A stretch of 64,000 bases of DNA, taken from NCBI GenBank assembly GCA_014529385.2, contig CM043950.1, positions 79,294,343 through 79,358,342 on the forward strand. The letters run 5' to 3'. The stretch comes from Adiantum capillus-veneris. Lineage: Eukaryota > Streptophyta > Polypodiopsida > Polypodiales > Pteridaceae. The position numbers were made by a program, and so were the translations under genes. Within the stretch, counting starts at the first letter, position 1. The number at the start of each line of letters is the position of its first letter. Shown one piece after another: positions 11,500 through 22,542 of this stretch. The notes under the pieces are model-generated. The model was not told the origin of the DNA. It was given only the letters and a program-made list of their open reading frames with translations, and did not search any database.

Positions 11500-12870
11500 C
11501 GTTCACCAAGTCAAGAATCCAATGTAGAAAGATTCCTTGAACGCCAACATATTATGTGATGGGAAGAACATACACTGGGCGTAGAAGCCATAGAGTACTT
11601 CTTCAGAAGTCTGACTACTTAGATCACAGCATAACCTCTTATTTCCCTTGAGGAATGACATCCACGGGGTCCTTGTTTTCTCTGGCTCATGAAATACTTC
11701 AATACAAGTGAGTAGCATTCGGCATATTTTATATAACATGGCGTAGGAGAGGTCTGGTAGACTCTTGAAGAAAGACATGGCGTCGTTAGGGTTTTCACCA
11801 TGTATTCCTCTATTGCTTGTCCTTTCTCTGGAGCTGGCAGTCTTGGGTAGTTTAGCCAGGTTGGCCTCTTCTTTGTCAGTGCCTCATGCTCTTGCCATGC
11901 CCTTACTCTGGGTACATGAAAAATTGTTGGATCTCTTTGAAGGGTTGCAAGTGCTCTTGTGAACCGAATGAAATACCGCGGTTTCTTGTTTAGCCAGCTT
12001 AACCTCCACTTTGGGTGGTCTTTATGTGCACCATCTTCTTGCATATCTTTGTACAACCTCTCTTTTACCTATAGTAATTCCACTTTTATGAGAGGGTATG
12101 GTAGGGATTGCTGATGTCATTGTGCATTGATCTGATTGGGAGTGAGTTGAGTGACGTTGATAGGGTGTAGAACTCTCCAATTCCAATCCATCGCAGCTTT
12201 CCACTACTCATCCACCTCTTGGGTGATCTTCTCTTTCAATGCGTCTTCTTTAGCTTTTGACACCGGGACCATAGGTACTCTGTCTACATTTGTAACGTTT
12301 ATCTAAGAATCCTCTTCATCACTCGGCTCTGTTGTGGACTGTCTCCAACTCATCAAATGAGACCGAGGGTATATCTATCTGCGACGGCTCTGAAGTACCT
12401 GCCTCATCCTACGTTTCTGTCTTTCCATCTTTGAGGAGTTGGTTAACTCTCTTGAGCTCTGTTATTTCTTTCAGGTGCTCTTCTTCTCTCTGGATCCGCA
12501 TCAGTGCCACATCCCTGCGTTGTGATTGCTCCAGCTTTAATTCTAACTCAATGTCCTTGTTCTACTTTTCTAGTGCCTTGTATACTTCATCAGTCCCTTT
12601 GATCGAGCCCACGGGTGGATTTTCTCTCATTTGCTGTAAGAAGATTGCCTCATCATTGATTCATTGTTCAGAGTACCATAAAGAAGAATTTGCAACATCC
12701 AATTGCACTTGAATTTTTTGAGCAGGCAGGGATGTCGTAAGAAGTTCATTTGTAACTTTTGTCAGTTGTTCAGTGAATAGAGTGAAGTTCAAAGATTTGT
12801 CGGAATTTTCTCTGAAATGTCCTTTAGTCTGAAATGCTGACAATTCAATTGATCCAATTTGCTTCAAATC
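11500..12870 (-). pseudogene. Unknown ORF remnant with coiled coil, env position
   Basis: On the minus strand a broken frame runs from about 12870 to 11503. Its first part is hydrophilic and heptad-rich (for example IQREEEHLKEITELKRVNQL near 12480), suggesting a coiled coil. The later part contains tryptophan- and proline-rich stretches (HPKWRLSWLNKKPRYFIRF, VPRVRAWQEHEAL) and ends with a hydrophobic C-terminus before a polypurine tract. Several stops look like CAG or CGA changed to TAG or TGA. I do not recognise the protein. It lies downstream of Gypsy-C pol and before a probable 3' LTR, where gypsy elements with a third ORF carry env-like or unknown genes. No clear signal peptide or transmembrane segment was seen. 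Confidence 0.4.
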
Positions 12871-12948
12871 AATTTTTGAACAAGCATAGATGCATAAAAA
12901 TATGCAAGGAACAAAACTGTGAAGTCAAAACAAATTTTTGCAACCAAA

Positions 12949-13547
12949 GTAAATAATCGCGATTATTTACATCTGAGAAAATTTTTTAACTTTTTGCAAA
13001 CTTGGCTTCATAGGCTTGAAGTATATACCAAATACATGCTCTGAGTGAAATATGGGCTCATTTGGATGCATAGGGTGAAAATGGTACCAGATTTTGGCTT
13101 TAGGTCTTTGAAACAATAGATATAAAGGAAATTTGGCATTTTGAGCTCTAAATTGGTTCAAACTTGGCTAGTGGACTTACCACATCATGTCCTTTGGATG
13201 TATGATGTCAAAATATCAAAACTTCTCAATTTTGGCTAGAAAGAAAATAATCGCGATTATCAACTTTTCTTTCAAAATTAATTTTTTTTTGTACTAAGTG
13301 GTTCTAGGCATTGTATAGACTCTGTATATGAGATATAAGGTGATTTGGATCAAGAAATGTTGTCCATAACCAAGAAATTGGCTTGCAAAGACTTCTTTGC
13401 ATTTTTTGACAATTTTCCAAGTAATGGGTGGTCATTTTGGCTCATACTTGATTTTGGCATGTAATAGGTGTGTACACATGATAGGTGAGGTGAGGTGACA
13501 ATTTCCAAGCAAAAATGATGCAAAAGTAAATAATCACGATTATTTAC
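12949..13547. repeat. Three spaced palindromes, AATAATCGCGATTATT type
   Basis: A perfect 22-bp palindrome centred on TCGCGA lies at 12949-12970. A shorter version lies around 13244-13262 and a version with one changed centre base (TCACGA) at 13526-13547. Spacing is 294 and 283 bp. Flanks show weak similarity, so this may be a degenerate ~290-bp tandem repeat in which the palindrome is the best preserved part. No function can be assigned. Confidence 0.6.
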
Positions 13548-13559
13548 AACATTGACAAA

Positions 13560-15000
13560 TTCTTTGCAAAAATTACAACTTTTGACCTAGACATATTCTA
13601 TACACCTAAAACAAGTCCTAAATTGAATTTGGTCAAGTTTGGTCATGCCGGCATCACTCTGTGCTTATTCGACTTTGAAATCACCGTTTTCTGTGACCAC
13701 ACTGCCTGCTGGGTTGGTTGGTCAACTTCGGGGCTTTGGACTTGTCCGCAACATAGTCATGAAGCAATTTGTCCAATTCTGGCTCATTGGAGTCAGTTTG
13801 ACCCCGTATATCGAATTTGACGCTATGTAACCTTCGAGTCGTTTTCTGATTTTCGAAGGCTTTGTTTGATTGATTTCATAAAACCAATCATATACATTGT
13901 ACACGGACCTCATAAGCAAGTCATCTGTGGAGTCAGATTGAGATTCTGGCATTTTCCAAAAACTTAGCTTTTCTCTCAACCCCTGCGAAATGGTCAACTG
14001 ATGATATAGAGAGGTTCAATGATATTAGGGCATGCTATGGTTTGAATCCCATATGATTTGGTCAAGCTTGCAGACCGCTATGGTCAGTTTTTGGTCATAG
14101 GTCTTCATGCACTGCTCCGTTTCTAGGGCTTTAGACTAGCTACCGGCGGTACAAAATGGATCATTGACGAGTAAAGAACTTACTCCTCATCTTGTGTAAG
14201 ATGGCGCTGAAAATGGTCAACTGTGGGCTCCTGAAAAGTTGCACGAAAGAGGTCCAAATCTCTCTCTGCAAAGGCTGCAAGCAGAAATGAGGTGGTTTTA
14301 GCCTACCTTGGATATCTATATCCGGACTTCCCGGACCAATTTTCCTTAGATTCCCCCATTAGTCCTACTAGGCCGTGAAATCTATGTTAGACTCAAAAAT
14401 TTCCCTGATCGGATTCCTGTAGCTCATTCTACAAGAATTTTGCAAAAGTAGGCCCCACTTCCATCTTCTGATTTTATTGAAATTTTTTGTGCTTGTCTGC
14501 CTTGTCTTTCTGATCACCATTGTGTCTTCCATTTTTTCATTTGAGCTTCCTTGCTATTTGTTATTTACTTTTGACCTGTTTAATTTAAAAAATAAATTAC
14601 ACGTTAACATAAAACTTTTTTCTCCCTCTTCAAACATTGCCCTTGATTACTTAGTCCTTAGTGCCCGTCCACCCCTCCTAGATGGCGTCCGAGACGACTA
14701 TGTGCATGGGTTGAACAATTGTGTCTATGCATAGCCATGGTTGGCTCTACCATTCTATGAAGATCAATGCAGTTCAAACCATTGTGCTGTGCAAGAGCTG
14801 GGTCTTGAGTAATTAACTCAAAAGTTTATGATGTCGAGGTTTTTTTCTGATGTCTTCCAAAGAGAAAATCTTGTAGCTTGTGTGCTCTTTGTTTGATTGT
14901 ACCATCAGGATGCTTCAACACACTCATTGCTTCAGTTGTCTGTTGCTGGCACTTTTGACTGTTGTCGAGATTTTTCTCGCCATTGGTAGCTTGGTCTGCT
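13560..15000. other. Non-coding stretch of the Gypsy-C 3' region
   Basis: No frame with recognisable motifs. On the minus strand a purine-rich stretch (AGGAGGGGTGGACGGGCAC, about plus 14670-14690) resembles a polypurine tract, so an LTR boundary could lie here. The 85-residue hydrophobic frame at 14477-14734 (+) lacks an ATG and matches nothing known. Confidence 0.35.
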
Positions 15001-15005
15001 TGGTG

Positions 15006-15813
15006 CTATATTGTGTGGTGGAGTCTTTTAACTCGCCCTTCCTTGATTGGTTTTACGGTTTGTGGAGAAGATAAGTTCTCCTTTTTCTTCCAAACCATTT
15101 TCATGTTAGGTTCCTTGCTTGGAGATGCTCCTCTCTGTGTTTTAACCCTTAGAACCTTCTCTTGTTTTGTCGGTGAAGTTTTAGGCACCCAGATCTGAAT
15201 CGGTTTATCCTTAAACTGTGCTTTTGGTACCCCAACTTTGCCTGACTCCTTGCATGTTTCTTGTAGCATTTGATTGTCGAGGGGATAGACAAGATTGACT
15301 ACTTCATGGTTTGGTCTACTGATTGCTTCTTTTCCATTCCTCCTTACTTGGTGCGATTGGAACAATGAGTTTCCCTCCTTTAGGTGATAGATTTAGCTGA
15401 TTTGTATCCCAATCTAGTATTGCTTTGTATCTCCGCATCCAGGGAATTCCAAGAATCATCATCTCATTCATGTGTTCATCTGGTAAACATACAAACTAAT
15501 GAGGACATGAACATCCATGAACTATCACGTTCAAGTTGACTACTCCGAATATTGGGGTTGGGTTCTTGTTGCATCCTTTGATTGTCGTTATTCCTGTTGT
15601 TGTCAATGCTTGACTTGTTGCCTTCTTGTACGTGGAATAAATAATTGCATTTACTATAGCTCCTGTGTCGACCAAAGCATTGGTGCTATGATTGTTGAGC
15701 TGTACTTTGATGCGTAGGTCTCTTCCATCGAGCCAGTCATCACCTGTTGAAACTGCGTCTTTAGGTAATTCCCATTGTCGGTCATCTATTTCCAGAGTGT
15801 TGATGGGAATTGA
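15006..15813 (-). pseudogene. Gypsy-C retropepsin domain and basic tail
   Basis: Minus-strand frame from 15808 downwards. It carries the aspartic protease motif LVDTGA (catalytic Asp codon at 15667-15669) and about 85 residues later the second retropepsin signature ILGIPW. Retropepsins cut the Gag-Pol polyprotein. A stop near 15496 and a frameshift near 15365 follow; the shifted frame runs to 15006 as a lysine-rich tail. When the Copia-NA insertion is removed, the frame joins without a break to the integrase C-terminus at 18196 and above. The protease therefore lies downstream of integrase, whereas Ty3/gypsy elements normally carry it between gag and reverse transcriptase. It is either a rearranged element or an ancient fusion of two elements. 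Confidence 0.7.
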
Positions 15814-15955
15814 TGTTGAGAGAGAAAGAGAGAGCACAGAAATAGAACCCCAAAGTGTGTCGAATACACACATGAGATGATGTATATATAGAGGGGACCT
15901 GGGTGCCATATATAGAGAAGCCATATATTGAGTAGCTTCACATATAAGCTCAACA
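15814..15955 (-). repeat. Copia-NA 3' LTR
   Basis: 142-bp direct repeat of 18054-18195 with a few differences. On the minus strand it contains a TATATATA promoter-like stretch. It is preceded on that strand by the purine run GAACGGGGG. Confidence 0.88.
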
Positions 15956-16639
15956 CCCCCGTTCAAATAAGGGTCCCTAACTGTGGATGAAAAAACCCTT
16001 GGGGGATCAAGGGAAAAACCCACTGCTCTATATACACCCACTGTTATATTATTAAAATCATTGATTATACAAATGTTCATGAGGAGCTACATCACTCCTT
16101 TTACAATGAATATTTTATGAGGAGCTACATCACTCCTTTTACAATGAATGTTTTATGAGGAGTTACATTACTCCTATCCTATCGAAAACAATAATGAATA
16201 CAAAGGCTCAATGAAGAGGTGTAAAGGCTATCAATTAGCTCGTAATCAGAAGTGTCTCCAAGAATCTGCTGTGTAGCTTGTCATCACTATCGCATCACCG
16301 AACATATCTTCATGTTGTCATCAATATGGCACCCACCAAACATGTCTTCATAAATCTTTTATTGTCACCAAGTTTTTCTTCATGAAATCAATTCTTTGAT
16401 CAATCCCACATAGATCATAGACTCAAAAAAACATAGTCATGAAAATTATTAGCATCGTTAGTGAAATAATTACGTTCACAGTGTCATAAGAGATGGTTCG
16501 CGACGTCACTCTTTTGACGACATATATACGCACGACAGCATATGGTACATAAAGTATGAATGTAAAAGTACAAGATGCGTGATTACGTGATGCAAATGAT
16601 ATGTGTATATACTACATAAAACAACATTTATCAACGTAG

Positions 16640-17115
16640 TGATCAATGAATATCATCAAAGTATTAAGAAAACATCATCATTGTATCAATACAAATGAAT
16701 AAATCATCATGGTATCAACAAAAAGCATTATGATATCACCGAGAATAATCATTGTATCAACGAAACAACATCATGGCATCACCGAGAATAACCATGGTAT
16801 CAACGAAACAACATCATGGTATCACCGAGAATAACCATGGTATCAACGATACAACATCATGGTATCACCGAGAATAACCATGGTATCAACGAAACATCAT
16901 CATGGTATCAACAAAAATCACCATGGAATTAACAAAATATCATCATGGAATCACCGAGAATAACCATGGTATCAGCGAAACATCATCATGGCATCACCGA
17001 GAATAACCATGGTATCAATGAAATATCATCATGGTATCAACGAAAATCACCATGACCAAAGTATTAACAAAACATCATCATGGTACCATCAAAATCACTA
17101 TGGTATCAACGAGAA
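16640..17115. repeat. Minisatellite of about 43 bp in Copia-NA
   Basis: About ten imperfect copies of a 43-bp unit alternate the half-units ACCATGGTATCAACGAAAC and CATCATGGTATCACCGAGAA, each about 21 bp. The half-units resemble each other, so the array seems to have grown from a 21-bp repeat. No coding role is visible. Confidence 0.8.
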
Positions 17116-17333
17116 AATCAATAAAACAACGTGAACTATATCTCTAAAAGAATAACTATACGAGAATCAATGAACGAGTATATCATATAACAAAAGATCA
17201 TGTACCAACATAGCTCGATAAAATTTGGACGATCATCAACGGCTTGACTGAATCGGAACGATATGTAACTGGCTTCTGCAGCAAAGTTATGTCAACAAAT
17301 ATATGATTGATGTAGAAAAAATATAATTGGGAA

Positions 17334-18035
17334 GTTTTCAATTATGAGAAAAATCAAAAGTAAAAAGTAAAATTTTTCTTTTCAAACATATTCGCAGTCC
17401 AAGACGATAACCCAAAATCGGTGCAGAATTTAGAGAAACTTTCTTCTGCAAAGTTATAGACCACATCGAATACGATGCCTCAAGCAAATAGTTTCTCATC
17501 GATTCCGATGCTTCTAGCGGCTAGTTTCTGCAAAATCGTTTTCAATCAGGAGAAAAATAAAAAACAAAAAGCGAAGTTGCTTTTTAGGCATGTACGCAGT
17601 CTGCAAACGATAACTCAAAATCGGTGCAAAATTTGAAAAAAAAACTTTCTTCTGCAAAGTTGTAGACCACATCGATCCCGGTCCCTTGCGTGGGTAGTTT
17701 CTACAAAATCGTTTTCAAGTAGCAAAAAATTTAACAACAAAAAGTAAAAGTTGCTTTTCAGGTATGTACGCAGTCCGCGAACAATAACTCAAAATCAGTG
17801 AAGAATTTGAAAAAACTTTCTTCTGCAAAGTTATAAACCACATCGATTCCGATCCCTTTCATGCACAGTTTCTGAAAAATCATTTCAATTAGCAGAGAAA
17901 TCAAAAACAAAAAGCAAAAGTTTCTTTTCATGTATGTACGCAGTCCGCAAACGATAACTCAAAATTGGTGCAGAATTTGAAAAAACTTCCTTCTGCAAAA
18001 TCGGTTTTGATCAGGAGAAAAATCGAGAACAAAAA
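17334..18035. repeat. Tandem array of about 170-205 bp units in Copia-NA
   Basis: Four to five diverged copies begin near 17334, 17538, 17711, 17881 and 18003 (last partial). Each holds GTTTTCAAT-like starts, an AAAAGTAAAA block, GTACGCAGTC and CTTTCTTCTGCAAAGTT. The array ends at the primer site and so occupies the region where gag would begin. Confidence 0.75.
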
Positions 18036-18039
18036 CATA

Positions 18040-18053
18040 CTGCTCTGATACCA
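18040..18053 (-). other. Copia-NA primer-binding site (initiator Met tRNA)
   Basis: On the minus strand TGGTATCAGAGCAG directly follows the 5' LTR. This is the standard plant initiator-Met primer site, also used by Copia-1. Confidence 0.85.
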
Positions 18054-18195
18054 TGTTGAGAGATAAAGAGAGAGCACAAAAATAGAACCCCAAAGTTTGT
18101 AGAATACACACATGAGATGATGTATATATAGAGGGGACCTGGGTGCCATATATAGAGAAGCCATATATTGAGTAGCTTCACATATAAGCTCAACA
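18054..18195 (-). repeat. Copia-NA 5' LTR
   Basis: 142-bp LTR, upper copy, starting and ending TGTTGAG/CTCAACA; next to the initiator-Met primer site, which makes it the 5' LTR on the minus strand. Confidence 0.88.
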
Positions 18196-19831
18196 ATCGA
18201 TATGTGTTGATTCTTGAGAGCAGCTTTCTTCTTGAGTAGCCAAAGCGGAGCTTCCTCTTGGGTTTCATCAATAACCTGCTGTCGTTTTATCTTCCTTTGC
18301 TTGGCTGCATGCATTCTTTCTAGTAATTCATTAATTAGCGACAAATTGTATTTCTTTAAAAAACATCTACTAATCCAATTAGCCATTGGTTCACCATCTA
18401 GGGTGGACAATTTTACTGCTCTACTTGGAGATACATCTTCAATGATAAACGGTCCATTTCCCTTTTTCTTAAACTTGGAAATGTGTTGCTTAAGGGAGTA
18501 GACTAAAACTAAGTCCCCTTTTTTGAAGATTTTTGTGATTAAGTGGGAATCAAAAATCTATTTTTGTTTTCGCTTTTGTGCATAGATGTGAGCTACAACA
18601 GTTAACCTTTTCTCATCTAGCTTTTCTAAGTCTTCAAGTCTTTCTGACAATTCATGTCCAGTCCACTCAAGATTCTATGCTACCCTTAACGTCGACAATA
18701 GAAATTCTATTGGAAGTATGGCATCAAGACCATAAACAAGGTTAAAGGGTGTAGCATTTAAACATGTTTTGAATGAAACTCGATAATCCCATCGAGCAAC
18801 ACGGAGATTCATTTCCGAGTCTGTCCTTCCTGAACTAACCACCTTAGTCAGTACCGAGCTGAGAATTTTATTCGTATGCTCAGCTTGTTCGTTTTCTTGT
18901 GGGTGATAGGGAGCTGATTTGTTATGGATGACCATAAACTCATTAAGCAAATACTTGATTACCTCATTGAGGAAATGAGTTCCACGATCACCGATAATGT
19001 CTATTGGTAGTTCATATCTCGTGAATACATACTTATATAAGAATGCAATAGTGGTTCTGGCATCATTCTTTTGAGTTGCTTTAGCCTCGACTAACTTGGT
19101 CAAATAGTCCGTAGCTACAATGATATATTGAGCTTGGGTTTTATAAGCAGGTGCCTGTATCAGTCCAACAAAATCTATACCCCATTTTGCAAAAGCTCTA
19201 GCCTCCATCATTGGTCTTAAGGACATGCTATCTACTCATGTTGGCATTTTTGCTCGTTGAGAAGCATTGCACCTTCGAACAAAATGTGATGGCCACCATA
19301 TGCCTGCCATCAAGATTGCTCTTGCGGTGGTCTCACTAGAAAATTGACCTCCAACTAATCTAAGATGTGATTATTCTATGATTGGAATATACTCGTTTTC
19401 ATTTGCACAAAGACGCAAATGTTGATCTTTACCTCTCCGATACAATTGGTTCCCAATAAGAGCATCGTCTCTTGCTTCAGTTCTAATTGCTCTTTGACGG
19501 TGTTTACTCATATCCTTAGGAAATGTTCGGCTCGATAAGAAAGTAACTAGATAGTTAATCCACTTAGAAATAGGTGACACTTGAAACAATGTTACATGAG
19601 GTATGGGTGTTTATTTTTTACATTGAGGAAAATCTGTTACAAAAGATTGAACATCTCTCCTTATAGTCGGCCAAAATACTCCAAGTCTCAAGATTCGTTG
19701 CATAGTTTGGTCTTTTGCAAAGTGAAGCCCTACTATGGTAACATGTGCTTGACTTAGGTACTGTTCTTTTTCTTCAGGATTAATGCAAAAAAGAAATATC
19801 CCGTCCCGTTTTCTTTTGTATATCCTACCAC
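18196..19831 (-). pseudogene. Gypsy-C integrase, broken
   Basis: Minus-strand Ty3/gypsy integrase, the enzyme that inserts element cDNA. In order: a zinc-binding region (about 19780-19611, first Cys apparently lost), the catalytic core at 19226-18675 with D (WGIDFVG), D (IIGDRGTHF) and E (QAEHTNK), then a C-terminal region with a GPFII motif near 18450. In-frame stops occur near 19610, 19370, 18674 and 18560. At the upper end the frame is cut by Gypsy-B at 19831 and resumes in the RNase H region at 32163. At the lower end it is cut by Copia-NA and continues into a retropepsin domain. Confidence 0.85.
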
Positions 19832-20093
19832 TGAGGCGGTCCGGGGCGGGCAACAAGAAGAGCAACCTCTAGACACCCTTCAAGGCTCCCGTGCTGCTCA
19901 ATGGGGCTGGGGCACAACACAACACAAACCAAAACAACAAACCCCCAGCCAAATCCCAACTATACAAGGGGCACCAACTAGTTTAAGAGCGAACAAGGAC
20001 GCAAAAGAGGAGAATCGTTAGAGCAACCCACAAACAAGCAAGGAATTTACACTAACCCTAACACCAATGGAACACTCTCACACACTAAAACAC

Positions 20094-20136
<43 letters not shown>

Positions 20137-22514
20137 TACTCGGGCTGCTTTGAAGTGTATCGTTAATGATCAAGCAAACATAAATATATATAGGTAAGAA
20201 AGAGAGAGAAGGGGGAAGGGGGTGTTTGTTGCACTAATGCCTTCTTACAAATCTGTCATGGCCAATCAAAGTGAGATTAGTATTTGTTCAACATAGCTTG
20301 CGTAAATTTCACCACAACACATCACAAGAAAAGCCACCCCAATCACTGTCTTAAGGTCAGGGGAGTCCTCTCCACCCTGTCGCCTTCTTACAGTATGTGG
20401 GATTTATGGCTAGATTGATGAAAACACCAGAGACAAGCTATCAAGAACTTAACAAAAAACACCAAGACACTTATGCATCATTGTTGTCCATTACTTCACG
20501 TTGGAAAGGAGACAAAGTATCCAAGCTTAGTCCAAATCCACCCTCCTTGATTCAGCAAATGTTGGGCTTACACTAGTAGGAGAAATGATAGATTTCCTAC
20601 TCTCAATTGAATGATCACTCTCTGTCTTACAATGGCATAGAGTTCCTTTGCTAATCCCCTATTACAACACATGCACATGCATAAGACAATGAGCTTCCAC
20701 TCAAGAGCTCCTTCTAGAGAGGTTGAGCTTGGCTTCTCAAGCTATAGCATAGTGCTCTTGCTTATGGCTCCCCCCTTTTTGTGCTAGCTACACCCTCCTT
20801 TTATAGCAATTTTGAAGGCTAGGGTTACTCCTCTAACCATGGTTGGGTTAGATTTTCAGCAATTTATCTAATTTCTTTTGCTTGGAATTATCAAGAAGTT
20901 GGTGGGGAAAGAGAGAGGAGAGAAATGGAGGTGATAGGACTTTTCATAGTGGGTTAGTGTTAGTAGAGTTAGTATTAATTTACAAATGGAATTGGATATT
21001 TACAATGGGAGTATCCATGTAGGATACAAATAAAGAAGAAAAACTCTTAAGAGGTAAGAAAAGGTGGATTTCTTACAAGGTTGATACTCCAAGTGTCTTG
21101 AGTAGGGCAAATTTTGACGCTTGTTGACGGTCCACTAGCTTTGACGGTACAGTTTTTCTCCACTCTTGACCTTCCTTGAGAGACAAGGTAATTGAAGCTG
21201 AGTAATCAACCACCATGATGCTGTCTTTTAAGAGAAGAGACTGAATTTTGTGGTTTTTTTGATAGATATGGGTAAATTGGAGGAGGAAAAATGAGACTAG
21301 GTGGTCAATTTTGGAATGAAATTGTGTGTGGGAGGTATGAGTTCACCATGGTTTCTCTTATTCTTCAAGGTTGAGGAGAAGGTGAGTAGGGTGCAGAGAG
21401 GAGTGGTGAGAGAGGTGGGGATGATGAGTGGAGAAGTGTGTGTGAAAGAGGAAAATGATAAAGTGGAAGAGAGAGTGTGGCTGCATAGCATGGGAAATCT
21501 GGGGTCCACTATTAAAATCATAGCTCACAGCTCGTAGCTCAAAAAAATATGAAAAAATTTGAGGCAAATGTTCAGCCCACGAGCTACAACTTTTGTTTGT
21601 ATCACCTTTTCAAAGTCGGAGAGCAAGTGAACTTTAAAAATTCAGCAAAACCGACCGTTTTTTGACACTGCACAAGGTCCTTGTGGGGTCCTTCTTTGGA
21701 TGATTCTTTTGAATACCTCCAAGAGTGAGCCCTCCATAGTGCATGCATGCATGCCACCTACCCTTGACCTTATTTGGTAGGTCTATAATTGAAGATATTG
21801 TTGAGATCATGATATAAGTGAATAGTATAACTAAGAAAATCAAATATTGAGGGGTCTAAAAAATATGTACATGTCAAATATAAATAATATAAGTGGAAAA
21901 AATATAAAGGGGTCAAAAGACATCTCTCTCATTATGAGGCTACCATAAAAAGATAAATATTTTTGGTGTTCTAATTTTTTAGAAAAAAAAACAAAATAGA
22001 TGTGGAAGGGAAAAATCACAATAGTGAAAAAATATACACATAAATAAAACTATTTTTTTTGGATTTTTGTTGGGGTGGAGTTACACCAAATATAAGAGAA
22101 GCTTACATGAAAATATTTCTATATGGAATAAAGAGTATGAAAAATGGTAAGAAAAATTGTGGTAATGGTGAGGCAATGTACAGAGCATAAATAACACACA
22201 CCTAGGTAGAAATATTTAAAGAAATACCAAAATAATTATGAAAAAAACTTTTATTTAGGCCCTATATACAAAGAAATATTTACATACGCATGGGCCATAA
22301 TATACTTATATTTTGTATTTTGTATTTTTTTTTTGGCTCAACTAGCCCAATGACTAGCTAATTGAGGGTTTTTTTAAGAAGATATGGGAAAAGTCCCGTG
22401 ACTCACGCACGCCTATGTACAGTGAAATGGTAGGGATAGCCACAGTGTTTGGGTGATTTTGGTAGGGTGAGGTAACTCACTGTGGCAATTACAAAGAGCC
22501 GAAAACGGCTATCA
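19832..22514 (-). repeat. Gypsy-B 3' LTR
   Basis: 2.68-kb repeat of 29485-32162. Visible differences are mostly single bases and the simple-repeat segment near 22309-22331, which in the other copy is a (TA)n run. It holds a (GA)n tract at 20100-20133. Open frames inside it match nothing known. Confidence 0.92.
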
Positions 22515-22535
22515 TTAGCTCTCCCCCTGGATGAT
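22515..22535 (-). other. Gypsy-B polypurine tract
   Basis: On the minus strand CCAGGGGGAGAGCTAA immediately precedes the 3' LTR start TGATAGCCG. This is the expected plus-strand primer site for reverse transcription. Confidence 0.7.
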
Positions 22536-22542
22536 GGTATAT

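Larger units (their letters stand above)
15809..18200 (-). mobile_element. Copia-NA: non-coding, non-autonomous Copia derivative
   Basis: Two 142-bp LTRs (15814-15955 and 18054-18195), each with TGTTGAG and CTCAACA ends, flank 2.1 kb without coding capacity. Minus-strand orientation follows from the primer site TGGTATCAGAGCAG (plus 18040-18053, complementary to initiator Met tRNA) next to the upper LTR and a G-run polypurine tract next to the lower one. Target duplications are ATTGA (15809-15813) and ATCGA (18196-18200), differing by one C/T change. LTR ends, primer site and the block next to the polypurine tract match Copia-1, so Copia-1-like proteins probably move it. The interior is filled by two tandem arrays. 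Confidence 0.88.

Noticed and set aside
14477-14734. 85-residue plus-strand frame with a hydrophobic, signal-like start
   Set aside because: It starts at a non-ATG codon in an AT-rich non-coding stretch and has no homologous features.
21297-21567. Frames on both strands inside Gypsy-B LTRs (also 30953-31211)
   Set aside because: Purine-rich LTR sequence gives open frames on both strands. Both copies exist because of the LTR pair.
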